Shown: positions 1 through 5,939, numbered from the stretch's first letter. The stretch: 10,985 nucleotides of DNA from Dehalococcoidales bacterium (GCA_030639445.1 DAOWCR010000026.1:1-10985); one strand, 5' to 3'. Program-made: numbers and translations. Notes: generated by a model not told the origin, from the sequence alone.

Positions 1-120
1 ATGATAACAGCTAATGGGATGAACTACTATGATTTAAATCACACAGGGGGTACACGGGAGGATATTTTTGTGACCCCCATCCCTCCCTGTAGTTATTTGT
101 TAGGAAACCCACCCCTTTAT

Positions 121-146
121 CCCCCTCCCTTTGATAAGGGAGGGGG
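121..146. repeat. C-rich/G-rich hairpin repeat 1
   Basis: This is a perfect inverted repeat with 11-base arms (121-131 CCCCCTCCCTT and 136-146) and a 4-base loop (TGAT). It is closely similar to the longer hairpin at 379-407, so the two are probably copies of one element family. Confidence 0.7.
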
Positions 147-158
147 AATTATAGGTAA

Positions 159-175
159 GAGGGACTTCGTCCCTC
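159..175. repeat. Short hairpin (GAGGGAC / GTCCCTC)
   Basis: The arms are 7 bases (159-165 and 169-175) with a 3-base loop, TTC. It lies 12 bases after hairpin repeat 1. The hairpins at 273-294 and 346-367 have the same general form with different bases in the stem, so the paired structure is kept while the sequence varies. Confidence 0.6.
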
Positions 176-272
176 ATAAAACTCCCTGTGGGCATAATCT
201 GGATGCCCCCACTTCTCTTTGACCCTCCTCTGGTGCTTTTTCCCTTAAAAGGGGAGGGGGAATTATGGTTTC

Positions 273-294
273 CGATGGGGCTAATGCCCCATCG
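273..294. repeat. Short hairpin (CGATGGGGC / GCCCCATCG)
   Basis: This is a perfect 9-base stem (273-281 with 286-294) and a TAAT loop. It follows a G-rich run at 250-259 in the same arrangement as the hairpin at 159-175 follows repeat 1. Confidence 0.65.
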
Positions 295-345
295 AACTTC
301 TCCTTGTTACTAGCTTGACTCTAAAGTTAAAAATGTGGGGTGTTT

Positions 346-367
346 AAGAGGGGCGTCAGCCCCTCTT
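346..367. repeat. Short hairpin (AAGAGGGGC / GCCCCTCTT)
   Basis: This is a perfect 9-base stem (346-354 with 359-367) and a GTCA loop. It sits 11 bases before the largest hairpin of the region and belongs to the same set as the hairpins at 159-175 and 273-294. Confidence 0.65.
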
Positions 368-378
368 TCTAAAACGTT

Positions 379-407
379 CCCCCTCTCCTTGATTTAAGGA
401 GAGGGGG
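379..407 (-). terminator. 12-bp hairpin, repeat element and possible terminator of the minus-strand operon
   Basis: The stem is a perfect 12 bases (379-390 CCCCCTCTCCTT with 396-407) with a 5-base loop. Read on the minus strand it lies about 60 bases after the stop codon of the Crp-family gene. It is followed by AACGTTTT, which is only a weak U-tract, so it may end the hydrolase-LOG-Crp transcript. Its sequence similarity to the hairpin at 121-146 shows it is also a member of the local repeat family. The repeat reading is firmer than the terminator reading. Confidence 0.4.
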
Positions 408-468
408 ATACAGGGGGTGAGGTCACCTGATAAAATATAGGGTTGGGAAGGGAGGTTACCCGCTTACT

Positions 469-1149
469 CTAAACTTGCGGCGGTCCTTCGCCGAGCAACC
501 TGAGCTTGTCGGCGTCAAGGATGGTTATCTTGCCGCGAACGGAGCGGATAATCTCTCTCTCCTTTAGTTGGCTGGTAATCCGGAAGGCGGTCTCGGTGGT
601 GGTACCCGCCATATCGGCCAGCTCCTGCCGGGTGAAAGGGAGAGTGGGGCCGAGCTTTGCAGAGAGCATGAGCAGGGTTCGGGCCAGGCGCTGCTCAACC
701 CGTTCCCCGGCCAGGTCCTTGAGGCGGTTCTGGGCATCTCTGAGCCGTCCCCCCAGGACGTTGATAGTACTGATGGCAACCCGGGGGTGATTAGCCAGGA
801 AGGAGAGGTATTTATCTTTCTGGATACCCAGTATCCTGGTAGCCGCGGCTGTCTGGGCGGAGGCGGGATAGGGCTTGTTTTCAAAGACGGCCACCTCACC
901 GAACATCTCGCCGGGACCGAAAAAGGCAATGATAAACTCTTTCCCGGAAGAAGCGTATTTGCGCACCTTTATTCTCCCTTCGACCACGATGTAGAAATAG
1001 TCGGGAGCGTCGCCTTCCCAGAAAACAAACTCATCAGGCTGGAAACGGCGCTCAATGGCCAGAGCGGACAGCTCGGCGAGTTCATCGGCATTCAAGCTGG
1101 AGAAAATTAGCGACTGTTTTAGAATCTTATCTCTGGCCGTGTCTGGCAA
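469..1149 (-). CDS. Crp/Fnr family transcriptional regulator
   Basis: This is a cytoplasmic DNA-binding regulator of 226 residues, the usual length for the family. Residues about 14-130 form the cyclic-nucleotide-binding beta-roll, with GEMFGEVAVFE at 80-90. Residues about 130-160 are the long dimer helix, and 165-220 the winged helix-turn-helix (TRQELADMAGTTTETAFR, 173-190). It contains no cysteine, so it cannot carry an Fnr-type Fe-S cluster. The position of the Arg that contacts the cAMP phosphate in E. coli CRP (the RSA motif) reads PASA at 95-98, so binding of cAMP in the CRP manner is doubtful. The effector is unknown. The start is TTG at 1149, chosen because AGAAGGA lies about 8 bases upstream and no ATG fits. 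It is the last gene of a probable hydrolase-LOG-regulator operon, 40 bases after the LOG stop. Confidence 0.9.
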   Translation of the reverse strand: MPDTARDKILKQSLIFSSLNADELAELSALAIERRFQPDEFVFWEGDAPDYFYIVVEGRIKVRKYASSGKEFIIAFFGPGEMFGEVAVFENKPYPASAQTAAATRILGIQKDKYLSFLANHPRVAISTINVLGGRLRDAQNRLKDLAGERVEQRLARTLLMLSAKLGPTLPFTRQELADMAGTTTETAFRITSQLKEREIIRSVRGKITILDADKLRLLGEGPPQV

Positions 1150-1189
1150 TGCTTTATTCCTTCTCTAACTGGTGCTTCTTTCTCACGAG

Positions 1190-1876
1190 CTATGTGATAA
1201 CCGCTTTTCGGCCGGCAATCTCGTGTTTTGAGGCCCACCGGCGGACGGCTTCAATTACTTCATCGGTTTCATCGCAGACCCTGAGCAGCCGGAGGTCTTC
1301 TTCCGAGATATAGCCCCTGGCCAGGGTGAAATCGGTCAGCCATTTCAGGAACCCCTGCCAGTAAGCGCTGTTGAACAGTACCACGGGAAACGGTTTTATC
1401 TTGTGGGACTGCATCAGGGTCAGCACTTCGGTCAGCTCGTCCAGCGTACCCAGGCCGCCGGGCATAATGACAAAGGCGGTGGCATACTTGACCAGTAAGA
1501 CTTTGCGGACAAAGAAGTGCCTCAAGGTCAAGGATAGCGAGGTGTAAGTGTTGGCGGCCTGTTCCTCGGGGAGCTCGATATTCACCCCGACTGATTTCGC
1601 CCCCGCCTCGAGGGCGCCTTTGTTGGCGGCCTCCATCAAGCCGGGGCCGCCCCCGGTAATTATGGAGAAACCGAGTTCGCCCAGCCGGCGGGCGATTTCT
1701 TCCGTTTTCCGGTACTGCTCGTCGCCCGGTTTAACTCGCGCCGAACCCCATATGGTTACCGCTGGTTCTACGCCGGTAAGTTTATCAAAGCCTTCCACCA
1801 GCTCACCGATGATGCGGAACATGCGCCAGGATTCTTCTTTGGCCAGTTCATTTATCTCGTATTCTTGTTGTTGCAT
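1190..1876 (-). CDS. LOG family / TIGR00730 Rossmann-fold protein
   Basis: This 228-residue cytoplasmic protein is of the LOG (Lonely Guy) type. Characterised members cleave the N-glycosidic bond of nucleoside 5'-monophosphates to release a base and ribose 5-phosphate; in plants the substrates are cytokinin ribotides. The family fingerprint is complete: a nucleotide-binding GGGPGLMEAANKGA at 75-88 and the catalytic PGGLGTLDE at 139-147, with an Arg/Lys-rich stretch (RHFFVRK, 119-125) before it. Bacterial copies are often annotated as lysine decarboxylases; that activity is not supported by these motifs. The physiological substrate here cannot be told from sequence. The ATG at 1876 has a GGAGGT box just upstream, though at a short spacing. 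It lies 20 bases after the hydrolase stop, so co-transcription is likely. Confidence 0.9.
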   Translation of the reverse strand: MQQQEYEINELAKEESWRMFRIIGELVEGFDKLTGVEPAVTIWGSARVKPGDEQYRKTEEIARRLGELGFSIITGGGPGLMEAANKGALEAGAKSVGVNIELPEEQAANTYTSLSLTLRHFFVRKVLLVKYATAFVIMPGGLGTLDELTEVLTLMQSHKIKPFPVVLFNSAYWQGFLKWLTDFTLARGYISEEDLRLLRVCDETDEVIEAVRRWASKHEIAGRKAVIT

Positions 1877-1896
1877 AGGTACCTCCGTAATAAGCT

Positions 1897-2838
1897 TCAG
1901 ACCAGGCTTGCGTCCTGGTTATCAAAGGTTGACATTAGAAAGCGGGTGATTTTCCGGCTAATCAAAGGATACCACAGCCAGAAGGTGGTGTGAGCGGTGG
2001 GGAACCAGGCGATGTCCGGCCGGCCGCACGCTTCCCAGAAGTCGAGGGCCGCTTCCCTGGGAATGTACTCGTCCCAGAGAGCATTGAGCATCAGCACCGG
2101 GCGTTCCCGGAGGCGGGAGGAAAAGGTCATGGGGTCGATTAAGAAGTTTTGATTGGGAAGAGTGACCTGCTCGACCCCTTTTGCGGCCACCTCGGCCAGA
2201 TACTGGTAATAGTGGCTCTGGCGGCGACGGTATTCTGTTTCGGTGCGCCGGTATCTTTTTCTCAGGGCATTTTTCCGGCATTTCTGGCTAATCTTCTCGG
2301 AATTTCCGGCGGCGATAAGAAAGACACCGGCTTTAACGCGTTTATCGATGCCCATCGTTATCGCTGAGATAAAGCCGCCGAAGCTTATCCCGATTACCGC
2401 CGTCTGTGCTTCGTTTATCTCGCCCCGGCCGCCGGCCCAGTCTATCACCTGGCGCATGTTGATTACCGAAATCCGGTAGCCTTCAAACCACTCCTCGGGG
2501 GTGATGTGTGGCAGCCGTTTTCTGACCGTTTCCGGCATGCGTTTGGAGTGAAACACGGAGTAGCAGACGAAGCAGGCCATGCCCCTTTTGGCCAGCGCTC
2601 GTGCCAGGAGACGGCTGGGGATTAGAAGCTCGTCTCCAATCCCGTGGTGTATAATCGCCAGGGGGGCGCGGTCTACGTCCCTTGGCTGGAAGTACTCGCC
2701 GCGGACGGTGTTGTTCTCTTCGTGGCGGGTCCGGTAAGCGCTGGGGAAATCGATGGTATAGCGCTGCCACTTCGGGGTTGTCTGCAGTAGCCGCAGGTTG
2801 GCCTCCGGCTCATCGCCGGTATAGCTGTACGGGTTCAT
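1897..2838 (-). CDS. Alpha/beta hydrolase fold protein
   Basis: This is a 313-residue serine hydrolase, probably cytoplasmic since no signal peptide is seen. The catalytic triad can be placed: Ser152 in the nucleophile elbow GISFGG (150-155), Asp256 in ALWDEYIP (253-260) and His283 in TAHTTFW (281-287). HHGIGDE at 64-70 fits the oxyanion-hole strand-turn after the first core strand. Residues 185-232 form a strongly basic, Tyr-rich insertion (many RR and KR pairs) that probably acts as the lid. The substrate is not identifiable; esterase or peptidase-like activity is possible. The ATG at 2838 has no good Shine-Dalgarno box (TTTGAAAA precedes it), so initiation may be weak. It is the promoter-proximal gene of the operon with the LOG protein and Crp-family regulator. 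Confidence 0.85.
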   Translation of the reverse strand: MNPYSYTGDEPEANLRLLQTTPKWQRYTIDFPSAYRTRHEENNTVRGEYFQPRDVDRAPLAIIHHGIGDELLIPSRLLARALAKRGMACFVCYSVFHSKRMPETVRKRLPHITPEEWFEGYRISVINMRQVIDWAGGRGEINEAQTAVIGISFGGFISAITMGIDKRVKAGVFLIAAGNSEKISQKCRKNALRKRYRRTETEYRRRQSHYYQYLAEVAAKGVEQVTLPNQNFLIDPMTFSSRLRERPVLMLNALWDEYIPREAALDFWEACGRPDIAWFPTAHTTFWLWYPLISRKITRFLMSTFDNQDASLV

Positions 2839-2866
2839 TTTTCAAATGATGGCACTACCAAAGACG

Positions 2867-2895
2867 ATTGTAGCATTAAAAGGCGGAGCCCGCAA
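2867..2895 (-). promoter_or_regulatory. Predicted sigma-70-type promoter for the hydrolase operon, overlapping a weak terminator hairpin
   Basis: On the minus strand TTGCGG (2890-2895) is followed after 17 bases by TACAAT (2867-2872), which would start transcription about 20 bases before the hydrolase ATG. The same segment holds a small GCGG/CCGC hairpin (2883-2893) followed on the minus strand by CTTTTAA, which could weakly terminate the upstream leucine-rich-repeat transcript. If both are real, the end of one unit and the start of the next overlap. Confidence 0.4.
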
Positions 2896-2932
2896 ACGAC
2901 GGCTGGTACCTCGCTGGAATTACGCCGAAGTC

Positions 2933-3901
2933 CTAGTAGCTGACGTCCACTCCCCGCCCCTCTAATATTCTGATATTCTCCAGGTCCTCCGAGCCTTCCG
3001 ACAGGTCTAGATTATTGCCCATAAGACTTATGTTGTCTCCCTCACCCAGCCCGCTGTTTGCCACCAGCGGGGAGAGGTCGCTTATCTGATTATAATGAAG
3101 TTCGAGCCGCACCAGCTTAGTGTGAGAGGCCAGCGGGGAGATATCGCTTATCTGGTTACTGGCGGCTCTGAGCCAGTGTAGATTAGTGAGGGATGCCAGC
3201 GGGGAGATATCGCTTATCTGATTATTGTGAAGATTGAGTGTGTTCAGGTTGGTGAGGGAAGCCAGGGGTGAAAGGTCGCTTATCTGATTCTGGTTAAGTT
3301 TAAGTCCTGTTAGGTTGGTGAGGGAGGACAAGGGTGAAATGTCGCTTATCTGATTGGCTTCGAGGGAGATATGTTCCAGGCTGGTAAGGGAAGCCAGGGG
3401 CGAGATGTCGCTTATCTGCTGATTGTTATCAAGGTCTATCTCGCTCAGATTGGTGAGTGAGGCCAGAGGCGAGATGTCACTTATCTGATTATTAGAAAGT
3501 CTGAGTATCTCTAGGTTGGTGAGGGGGGACAGGGGAGAAAGGTCGTTTACCTGATTAAAATTAAGTTGGAGCCAGGTCAGGCTGGTTAAGGAAGAAAGGG
3601 GAGAGAGGTCGCTTATCCGGTTGTAATCAAGGTCTAGCTCGCTCAGGTTGGTGCAGTACTCGATACCGGAAAGGTCGGTAATGCCTAGCTCACGGGCGGG
3701 CAGTACCGTAAGTCCGGTCAGTTCCGCTGGAGTTATCGCCTCCCCTGTCGGCTTGTCCAGGGCGTCCCTTATGGCTTTACCCAGGTTCTTATCGGGGAAG
3801 ACAACCGTTTCCGGTGTCTTCGGCGCGCAGGCCGCGAAAGTCGGGAAAATCAGGGCAACCAGAATCAGCGGAATAAAATATCTCCATTTCAACGTGCCCA
3901 T
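2933..3901 (-). CDS. Leucine-rich-repeat lipoprotein (internalin-type repeats)
   Basis: This 322-residue protein is predicted to be exported and lipid-anchored. After a short basic start there is a hydrophobic segment (residues 8-24) ending in FAAC, a lipobox-like site with Cys25. Residues 34-66 form the N-terminal cap typical of bacterial LRR proteins (FPDKNLGKAIRDAL). From about residue 75 there are some ten tandem 22-residue repeats of the form ISPLASLTNLxxLxLxxNQISD, the SDS22/internalin class. The array closes with a cap (GLGEGD, 289-294) and ends VDVSY. Such repeats form a curved binding surface, so a protein- or surface-binding role is likely; the partner is unknown. The start at 3901 has a strong GGGAGG box. 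One repeat carries an extra Gln (NNQQISD) and one has RAAS in place of the normal LxLxx core. Confidence 0.9.
   Translation of the reverse strand: MGTLKWRYFIPLILVALIFPTFAACAPKTPETVVFPDKNLGKAIRDALDKPTGEAITPAELTGLTVLPARELGITDLSGIEYCTNLSELDLDYNRISDLSPLSSLTSLTWLQLNFNQVNDLSPLSPLTNLEILRLSNNQISDISPLASLTNLSEIDLDNNQQISDISPLASLTSLEHISLEANQISDISPLSSLTNLTGLKLNQNQISDLSPLASLTNLNTLNLHNNQISDISPLASLTNLHWLRAASNQISDISPLASHTKLVRLELHYNQISDLSPLVANSGLGEGDNISLMGNNLDLSEGSEDLENIRILEGRGVDVSY
3060..3660 (-). repeat. Tandem 66-bp repeats encoding the LRR array
   Basis: The DNA repeats with a 66-base period. The word CTTATCTG (plus-strand view) recurs at near-exact intervals through about nine units, with a single 69-base unit near 3416-3421 where CTG is doubled. 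Units in the middle of the array are the most alike, which suggests expansion by unequal recombination or slippage. Confidence 0.8.
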
Positions 3902-3922
3902 TCCACCCCTCCCATTTATGAG

Positions 3923-3942
3923 CAGTCAAGTCAACTCGACTG
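3923..3942. promoter_or_regulatory. Imperfect 20-base inverted repeat in the LRR gene leader
   Basis: CAGTC and GACTG bound the element, with AGT and ACT inside; 16 of 20 positions are self-complementary. It lies between the predicted -10 box and the start codon of the LRR gene, where a repressor or a leader hairpin would affect expression. No cognate regulator is identified. Confidence 0.3.
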
Positions 3943-3957
3943 CCAACGGTAATGTGC

Positions 3958-3985
3958 ATTCTAGCACGTCTGAGTCAAAAGTCAA
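3958..3985 (-). promoter_or_regulatory. Predicted sigma-70-type promoter of the LRR lipoprotein gene
   Basis: On the minus strand TTGACT (3980-3985) is followed after 16 bases by TAGAAT (3958-3963), each one base off consensus. This predicts a start near 3950 and a leader of about 50 bases that contains the imperfect inverted repeat at 3923-3942. Confidence 0.55.
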
Positions 3986-4049
3986 GATTGTAACGCCTTT
4001 TTGGGGGGACAATTCACTGGCTGGCTGCGGGACTTAGAAAGGATGATTC

Positions 4050-4065
4050 CCCGGCTTTTACCGGG
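4050..4065 (-). terminator. Small CCCGG/CCGGG hairpin after the thiN gene
   Basis: The 5-base GC stem (4050-4054 with 4061-4065) lies 16 bases past the thiN stop on the minus strand. No T-run follows directly, so it is at best a weak terminator. No other terminator candidate is visible between thiN and the LRR promoter. Confidence 0.25.
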
Positions 4066-4080
4066 TATTCTGGTGCCGTG

Positions 4081-4674
4081 TTACTTCCGCGTTTTCTCTT
4101 GGTAGCGGCGGGCTATCTCGACGGCCATAGCGGCCACGGCCACGGCATCCTGGCCCAGCGCCAGGAACAGGGGTTCCTTCCCCCAGTTGGCGGCTTCGTA
4201 AAACAGCCGGGGCACGGCACCGTATTTGGTGACCAGCCGCTTGACCTTCCAGGGCATGGAAGCCCCGTCCTTCTCCATAACCTCCGGCGGCTCGTCTGCC
4301 CGGTCAAGCCAGCCAAAGAGCAGGCCGTGTTCCGCGCAGTACTCCTGGACGACATTGATTATTGCCGGGTCGCACTTGAAGTTGAGCGCCGCGTTAATCT
4401 CGGCGTCGTATTTCCGCATCTCAATGACGCGCCGGGCCAGGTGGTCCGAGGCGCCCCAGGCGGGCATGCCGGGGGCATGAGGCCGGCCTTCGACTACCGT
4501 TATCCTGCCCTCCACCGCGGCCACCTCCCGGGGCGTCCTGGCGTCAGGCCGGGCGAATACCAGGTTGACTCTGACCTCGGGTATGAGTGTGGCAAACTCA
4601 GGACAGTCCTGTAGCCGGTTCACCGCCGATACCAGGTTGCCCAGTATCGCTTCAGACTCTTTTGTCCGGTTCAC
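4081..4674 (-). CDS. Stand-alone ThiN-type thiamine-phosphate synthase domain protein
   Basis: ThiN joins the pyrimidine (HMP-PP) and the thiazole phosphate to give thiamine phosphate. It is the archaeal alternative to ThiE and is usually found fused to ThiD or a regulator. This 197-residue protein corresponds to the ThiN domain alone: EVAAVEGRITVVEGRP at 50-65 and the hallmark GASDHLARRVIEMRKYD at 74-90, followed by NAALNFK (94-100) and GWLDRADEPP (121-130). The GTG at 4674 is chosen because the family-like sequence begins there. An in-frame ATG at 4740 would add 22 residues read out of frame through the end of thi4. No Shine-Dalgarno box is seen, so translation probably depends on ribosomes leaving thi4. 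Whether it works as a synthase without a linked ThiD, or as a ligand-binding domain, cannot be decided from this window. Confidence 0.8.
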   Translation of the reverse strand: MNRTKESEAILGNLVSAVNRLQDCPEFATLIPEVRVNLVFARPDARTPREVAAVEGRITVVEGRPHAPGMPAWGASDHLARRVIEMRKYDAEINAALNFKCDPAIINVVQEYCAEHGLLFGWLDRADEPPEVMEKDGASMPWKVKRLVTKYGAVPRLFYEAANWGKEPLFLALGQDAVAVAAMAVEIARRYQEKTRK

Positions 4675-4678
4675 TTTC

Positions 4679-5108
4679 TTAGTCCAGCAGGCTGGCGGCC
4701 AGTTCCGTCGCCCTTCTTCCCGAGAGTAGCATGCCGCCAAAGATAGCGCCCATGCGCGCGCCGGCTTTTATCGCCCGACTGCAGAAGGTTGATACCGCTT
4801 CCACGGAATCGGCCACGTATAAGCCTTTCTGGTATCCTTTGGCCGTTACCCCCGAGTTCATCCAGAATCTCCTTGGCTTCTGCCTGGACCACAATCCGGT
4901 TGAACATCATGCCGCCACCCCACATCCCTCCCCCAGCGCTCCGTTTCCTTTCGTAAATGACCGTCTTTCTACCCTTTTTGGCCAGGTAATAGGCGGCCAC
5001 CGGACCCGACGGTCCGGCGCCAGCTATGGCCACGTCCACCTCCAGGAAGTCGAGTAGTTCCCGGGTATAACTTTCGGTTATGGCTCTGGTAATAGTTATT
5101 TCGTCCAC
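4679..5108 (-). pseudogene. thi4: Broken thi4-type thiazole synthase gene (frameshift plus internal deletion)
   Basis: Intact Thi4 makes the adenylated thiazole precursor of thiamine from NAD, glycine and a sulfur source, and is about 260 residues. The start here is normal: GTG at 5108 with a GGGAGGT box, then the Rossmann motif GAGPSG (residues 30-35) and GGGMWGGGMMFN (59-70). At 4849-4853 a run of five C (five G on the coding strand) breaks the frame; with four, the reading continues as family sequence (KGLYVADSVEAVSTFCSRAIKAGA). Directly after that comes RMGAIFGGMLLSGRRATEL, which belongs at the C-terminus. About 115 residues that normally lie between are missing. Even if the frame were restored, a protein of only about 142 residues lacking the catalytic centre would result. 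It is almost certainly inactive unless the deletion is an assembly artefact. Confidence 0.85.
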
Positions 5109-5180
5109 GCTAAATACCTCCCGGGGTGGTTTTCTGGTTTTCGGGCAGAATCTAACCTTACTATATCACGAAAGCGAGAG

Positions 5181-5209
5181 TAGAGTCCCGTTTACCAGGC
5201 GGGTGTCAA
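5181..5209 (-). promoter_or_regulatory. Possible promoter of the thi4-thiN pair
   Basis: On the minus strand a perfect TTGACA (5204-5209) is followed after 17 bases by ACTCTA (5181-5186), a poor -10 box. A better-looking TATAGT occurs closer to the gene but without a matching -35. The 156-base leader region was checked for a TPP riboswitch and its conserved CUGAGA and GAUAAUGCC blocks are absent. Confidence 0.3.
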
Positions 5210-5264
5210 GGACAAGCGGGGTAGGGGATGGTGTTCTGGTAGCTTCGGGGATAATAGGGCAGGG

Positions 5265-5861
5265 CTATTCTTTCCTCCCCACCAGGCCGTAGAGACTGAG
5301 AGATATCAAATCACGCATCAGCTTTTCGCTGTTTCCGGTGCGGGCTATCAGGTCGGAGCTGGCGAAGATACCTTTACGCAGTATCTCGAAATAGAGCAGG
5401 AGAGCTTCCGATGACAATTCCGGATTGACGTAGCCCTGCTTTTTCCCCTCCGCAAAGAAATCAATCATTAGCCGGTTGACTTCCTGCATCCAGATGTTTT
5501 CGATGAACTGCTGTATTTGCGGGTAGCTCCGGGCGACGGTCTGCATCCATTCTCCGTGGTACTGGCTGGTCAGCTCGGTCTTTTCGAAAACGATGATTTC
5601 CATCTTTTCCGGGAAGGTCTTATCTCCCTTGATGATTGCCCGGTATTTCTCCATACAGCTCAGGAATACTGTTTTCACGATGTCGTGTACCAACTCATCC
5701 TTGCTGCCGAAGTGGTTGTAAATGGTTACCTGGGAGACGCCAGCTTTTTGGGCAATGTCATTAATGCTTACTTTATTGAACCCGTATGTTTTGAAAAGCA
5801 CTATCGCCGCCTGGCGGACGCCTTCTTTCTTCTGTTCCTTCCGGCGGGTAAAACCGTTCAT
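5265..5861 (-). CDS. TetR family transcriptional regulator of the divergent efflux operon
   Basis: This 198-residue cytoplasmic repressor has the TetR N-terminal DNA-binding domain at about residues 12-60, with the helix-turn-helix in SINDIAQKAGVSQVTIYNHF (32-51). The rest is a helical ligand-binding and dimer domain without a recognisable subfamily signature. The ATG at 5861 is chosen because GGAGG lies just upstream and the domain starts normally; a longer frame opening with TTG at 5939 would begin inside its own promoter. It is divergent from a HlyD-ATPase-permease operon, the same layout as E. coli cecR (ybiH) beside ybhGFSR. It most likely represses both that operon and itself through the palindrome at 5927-5939. 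The inducer is unknown, presumably a toxic compound exported by the pump. Confidence 0.9.
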   Translation of the reverse strand: MNGFTRRKEQKKEGVRQAAIVLFKTYGFNKVSINDIAQKAGVSQVTIYNHFGSKDELVHDIVKTVFLSCMEKYRAIIKGDKTFPEKMEIIVFEKTELTSQYHGEWMQTVARSYPQIQQFIENIWMQEVNRLMIDFFAEGKKQGYVNPELSSEALLLYFEILRKGIFASSDLIARTGNSEKLMRDLISLSLYGLVGRKE

Positions 5862-5910
5862 TTTTCCTCCGCGCGCTGCAAAAAGCATAATTATTAAAAT
5901 ATTTTTATTA

Positions 5911-5939
5911 ATTATATAAAAAAGTATTGACAATGTCAA
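5911..5939 (-). promoter_or_regulatory. Perfect consensus promoter of the tetR gene
   Basis: On the minus strand TTGACA (5934-5939) and TATAAT (5911-5916) are separated by exactly 17 bases, the full sigma-70 consensus. The predicted start is near 5904, giving a leader of about 40 bases before the ATG at 5861. Its -35 box is half of the palindrome at 5927-5939. Confidence 0.8.
5927..5939. promoter_or_regulatory. Palindromic operator candidate shared by both divergent promoters
   Basis: TTGACA-A-TGTCAA is a perfect 13-base palindrome centred on 5933. Its left half is the -35 box of the plus-strand promoter and its right half the -35 box of the minus-strand promoter. A TetR dimer bound here would exclude RNA polymerase from both. 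That the palindrome is the TetR site is inferred from position; it may also be a by-product of two symmetrically placed consensus -35 boxes. Confidence 0.6.

Larger units (their letters stand above)
1..468. other. Non-coding, hairpin-rich intergenic region
   Basis: No convincing gene lies here. An open frame runs from base 1 to 222, but it is proline/glycine-rich, reads through a hairpin and resembles no family I know. The stretch is a mosaic of C-rich and G-rich runs that fold into at least five hairpins, listed separately. Two of the G-rich runs are followed by the same words (AGGGGGAATTAT, ending near 152 and 266), so parts of the region are direct repeats of each other. It looks like dispersed palindromic repeat elements, possibly MITE or REP-like debris, that accumulated downstream of the Crp-family gene. 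Confidence 0.6.

Noticed and set aside
1..222. Open frame of 73 codons starting at base 1
   Set aside because: It reads through a hairpin repeat, is dominated by Pro/Gly from C/G runs, has no ribosome-binding site in view and resembles no protein family.
121..407. CRISPR array
   Set aside because: Repeats are few, differ in sequence and length, are unevenly spaced and are themselves long hairpins; no cas gene is in the window.
568..1110. Open frame of 180 codons on the plus strand
   Set aside because: It lies entirely antisense to the well-supported Crp-family gene and has no recognisable domain; it is a shadow of that gene's codon usage.
3648..4037. Plus-strand open frame covering the LRR gene start and its promoter
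   Set aside because: It is antisense to the LRR signal peptide and reads through promoter elements; its composition is low-complexity Ser/Pro.
4081..4740. Longer ThiN reading with start at ATG 4740
   Set aside because: The extra 22 residues are the end of thi4 read in another frame and do not look like ThiN; the GTG at 4674 fits the gene boundary.
5109..5264. TPP riboswitch upstream of the thi4-thiN pair
   Set aside because: The conserved THI-element blocks (CUGAGA and the GAUAAUGCC region) are absent on the minus strand.
5265..5939. Longer TetR reading starting with TTG at 5939
   Set aside because: That TTG is part of the TTGACA -35 box, no ribosome-binding site precedes it, and the ATG at 5861 has a strong GGAGG.
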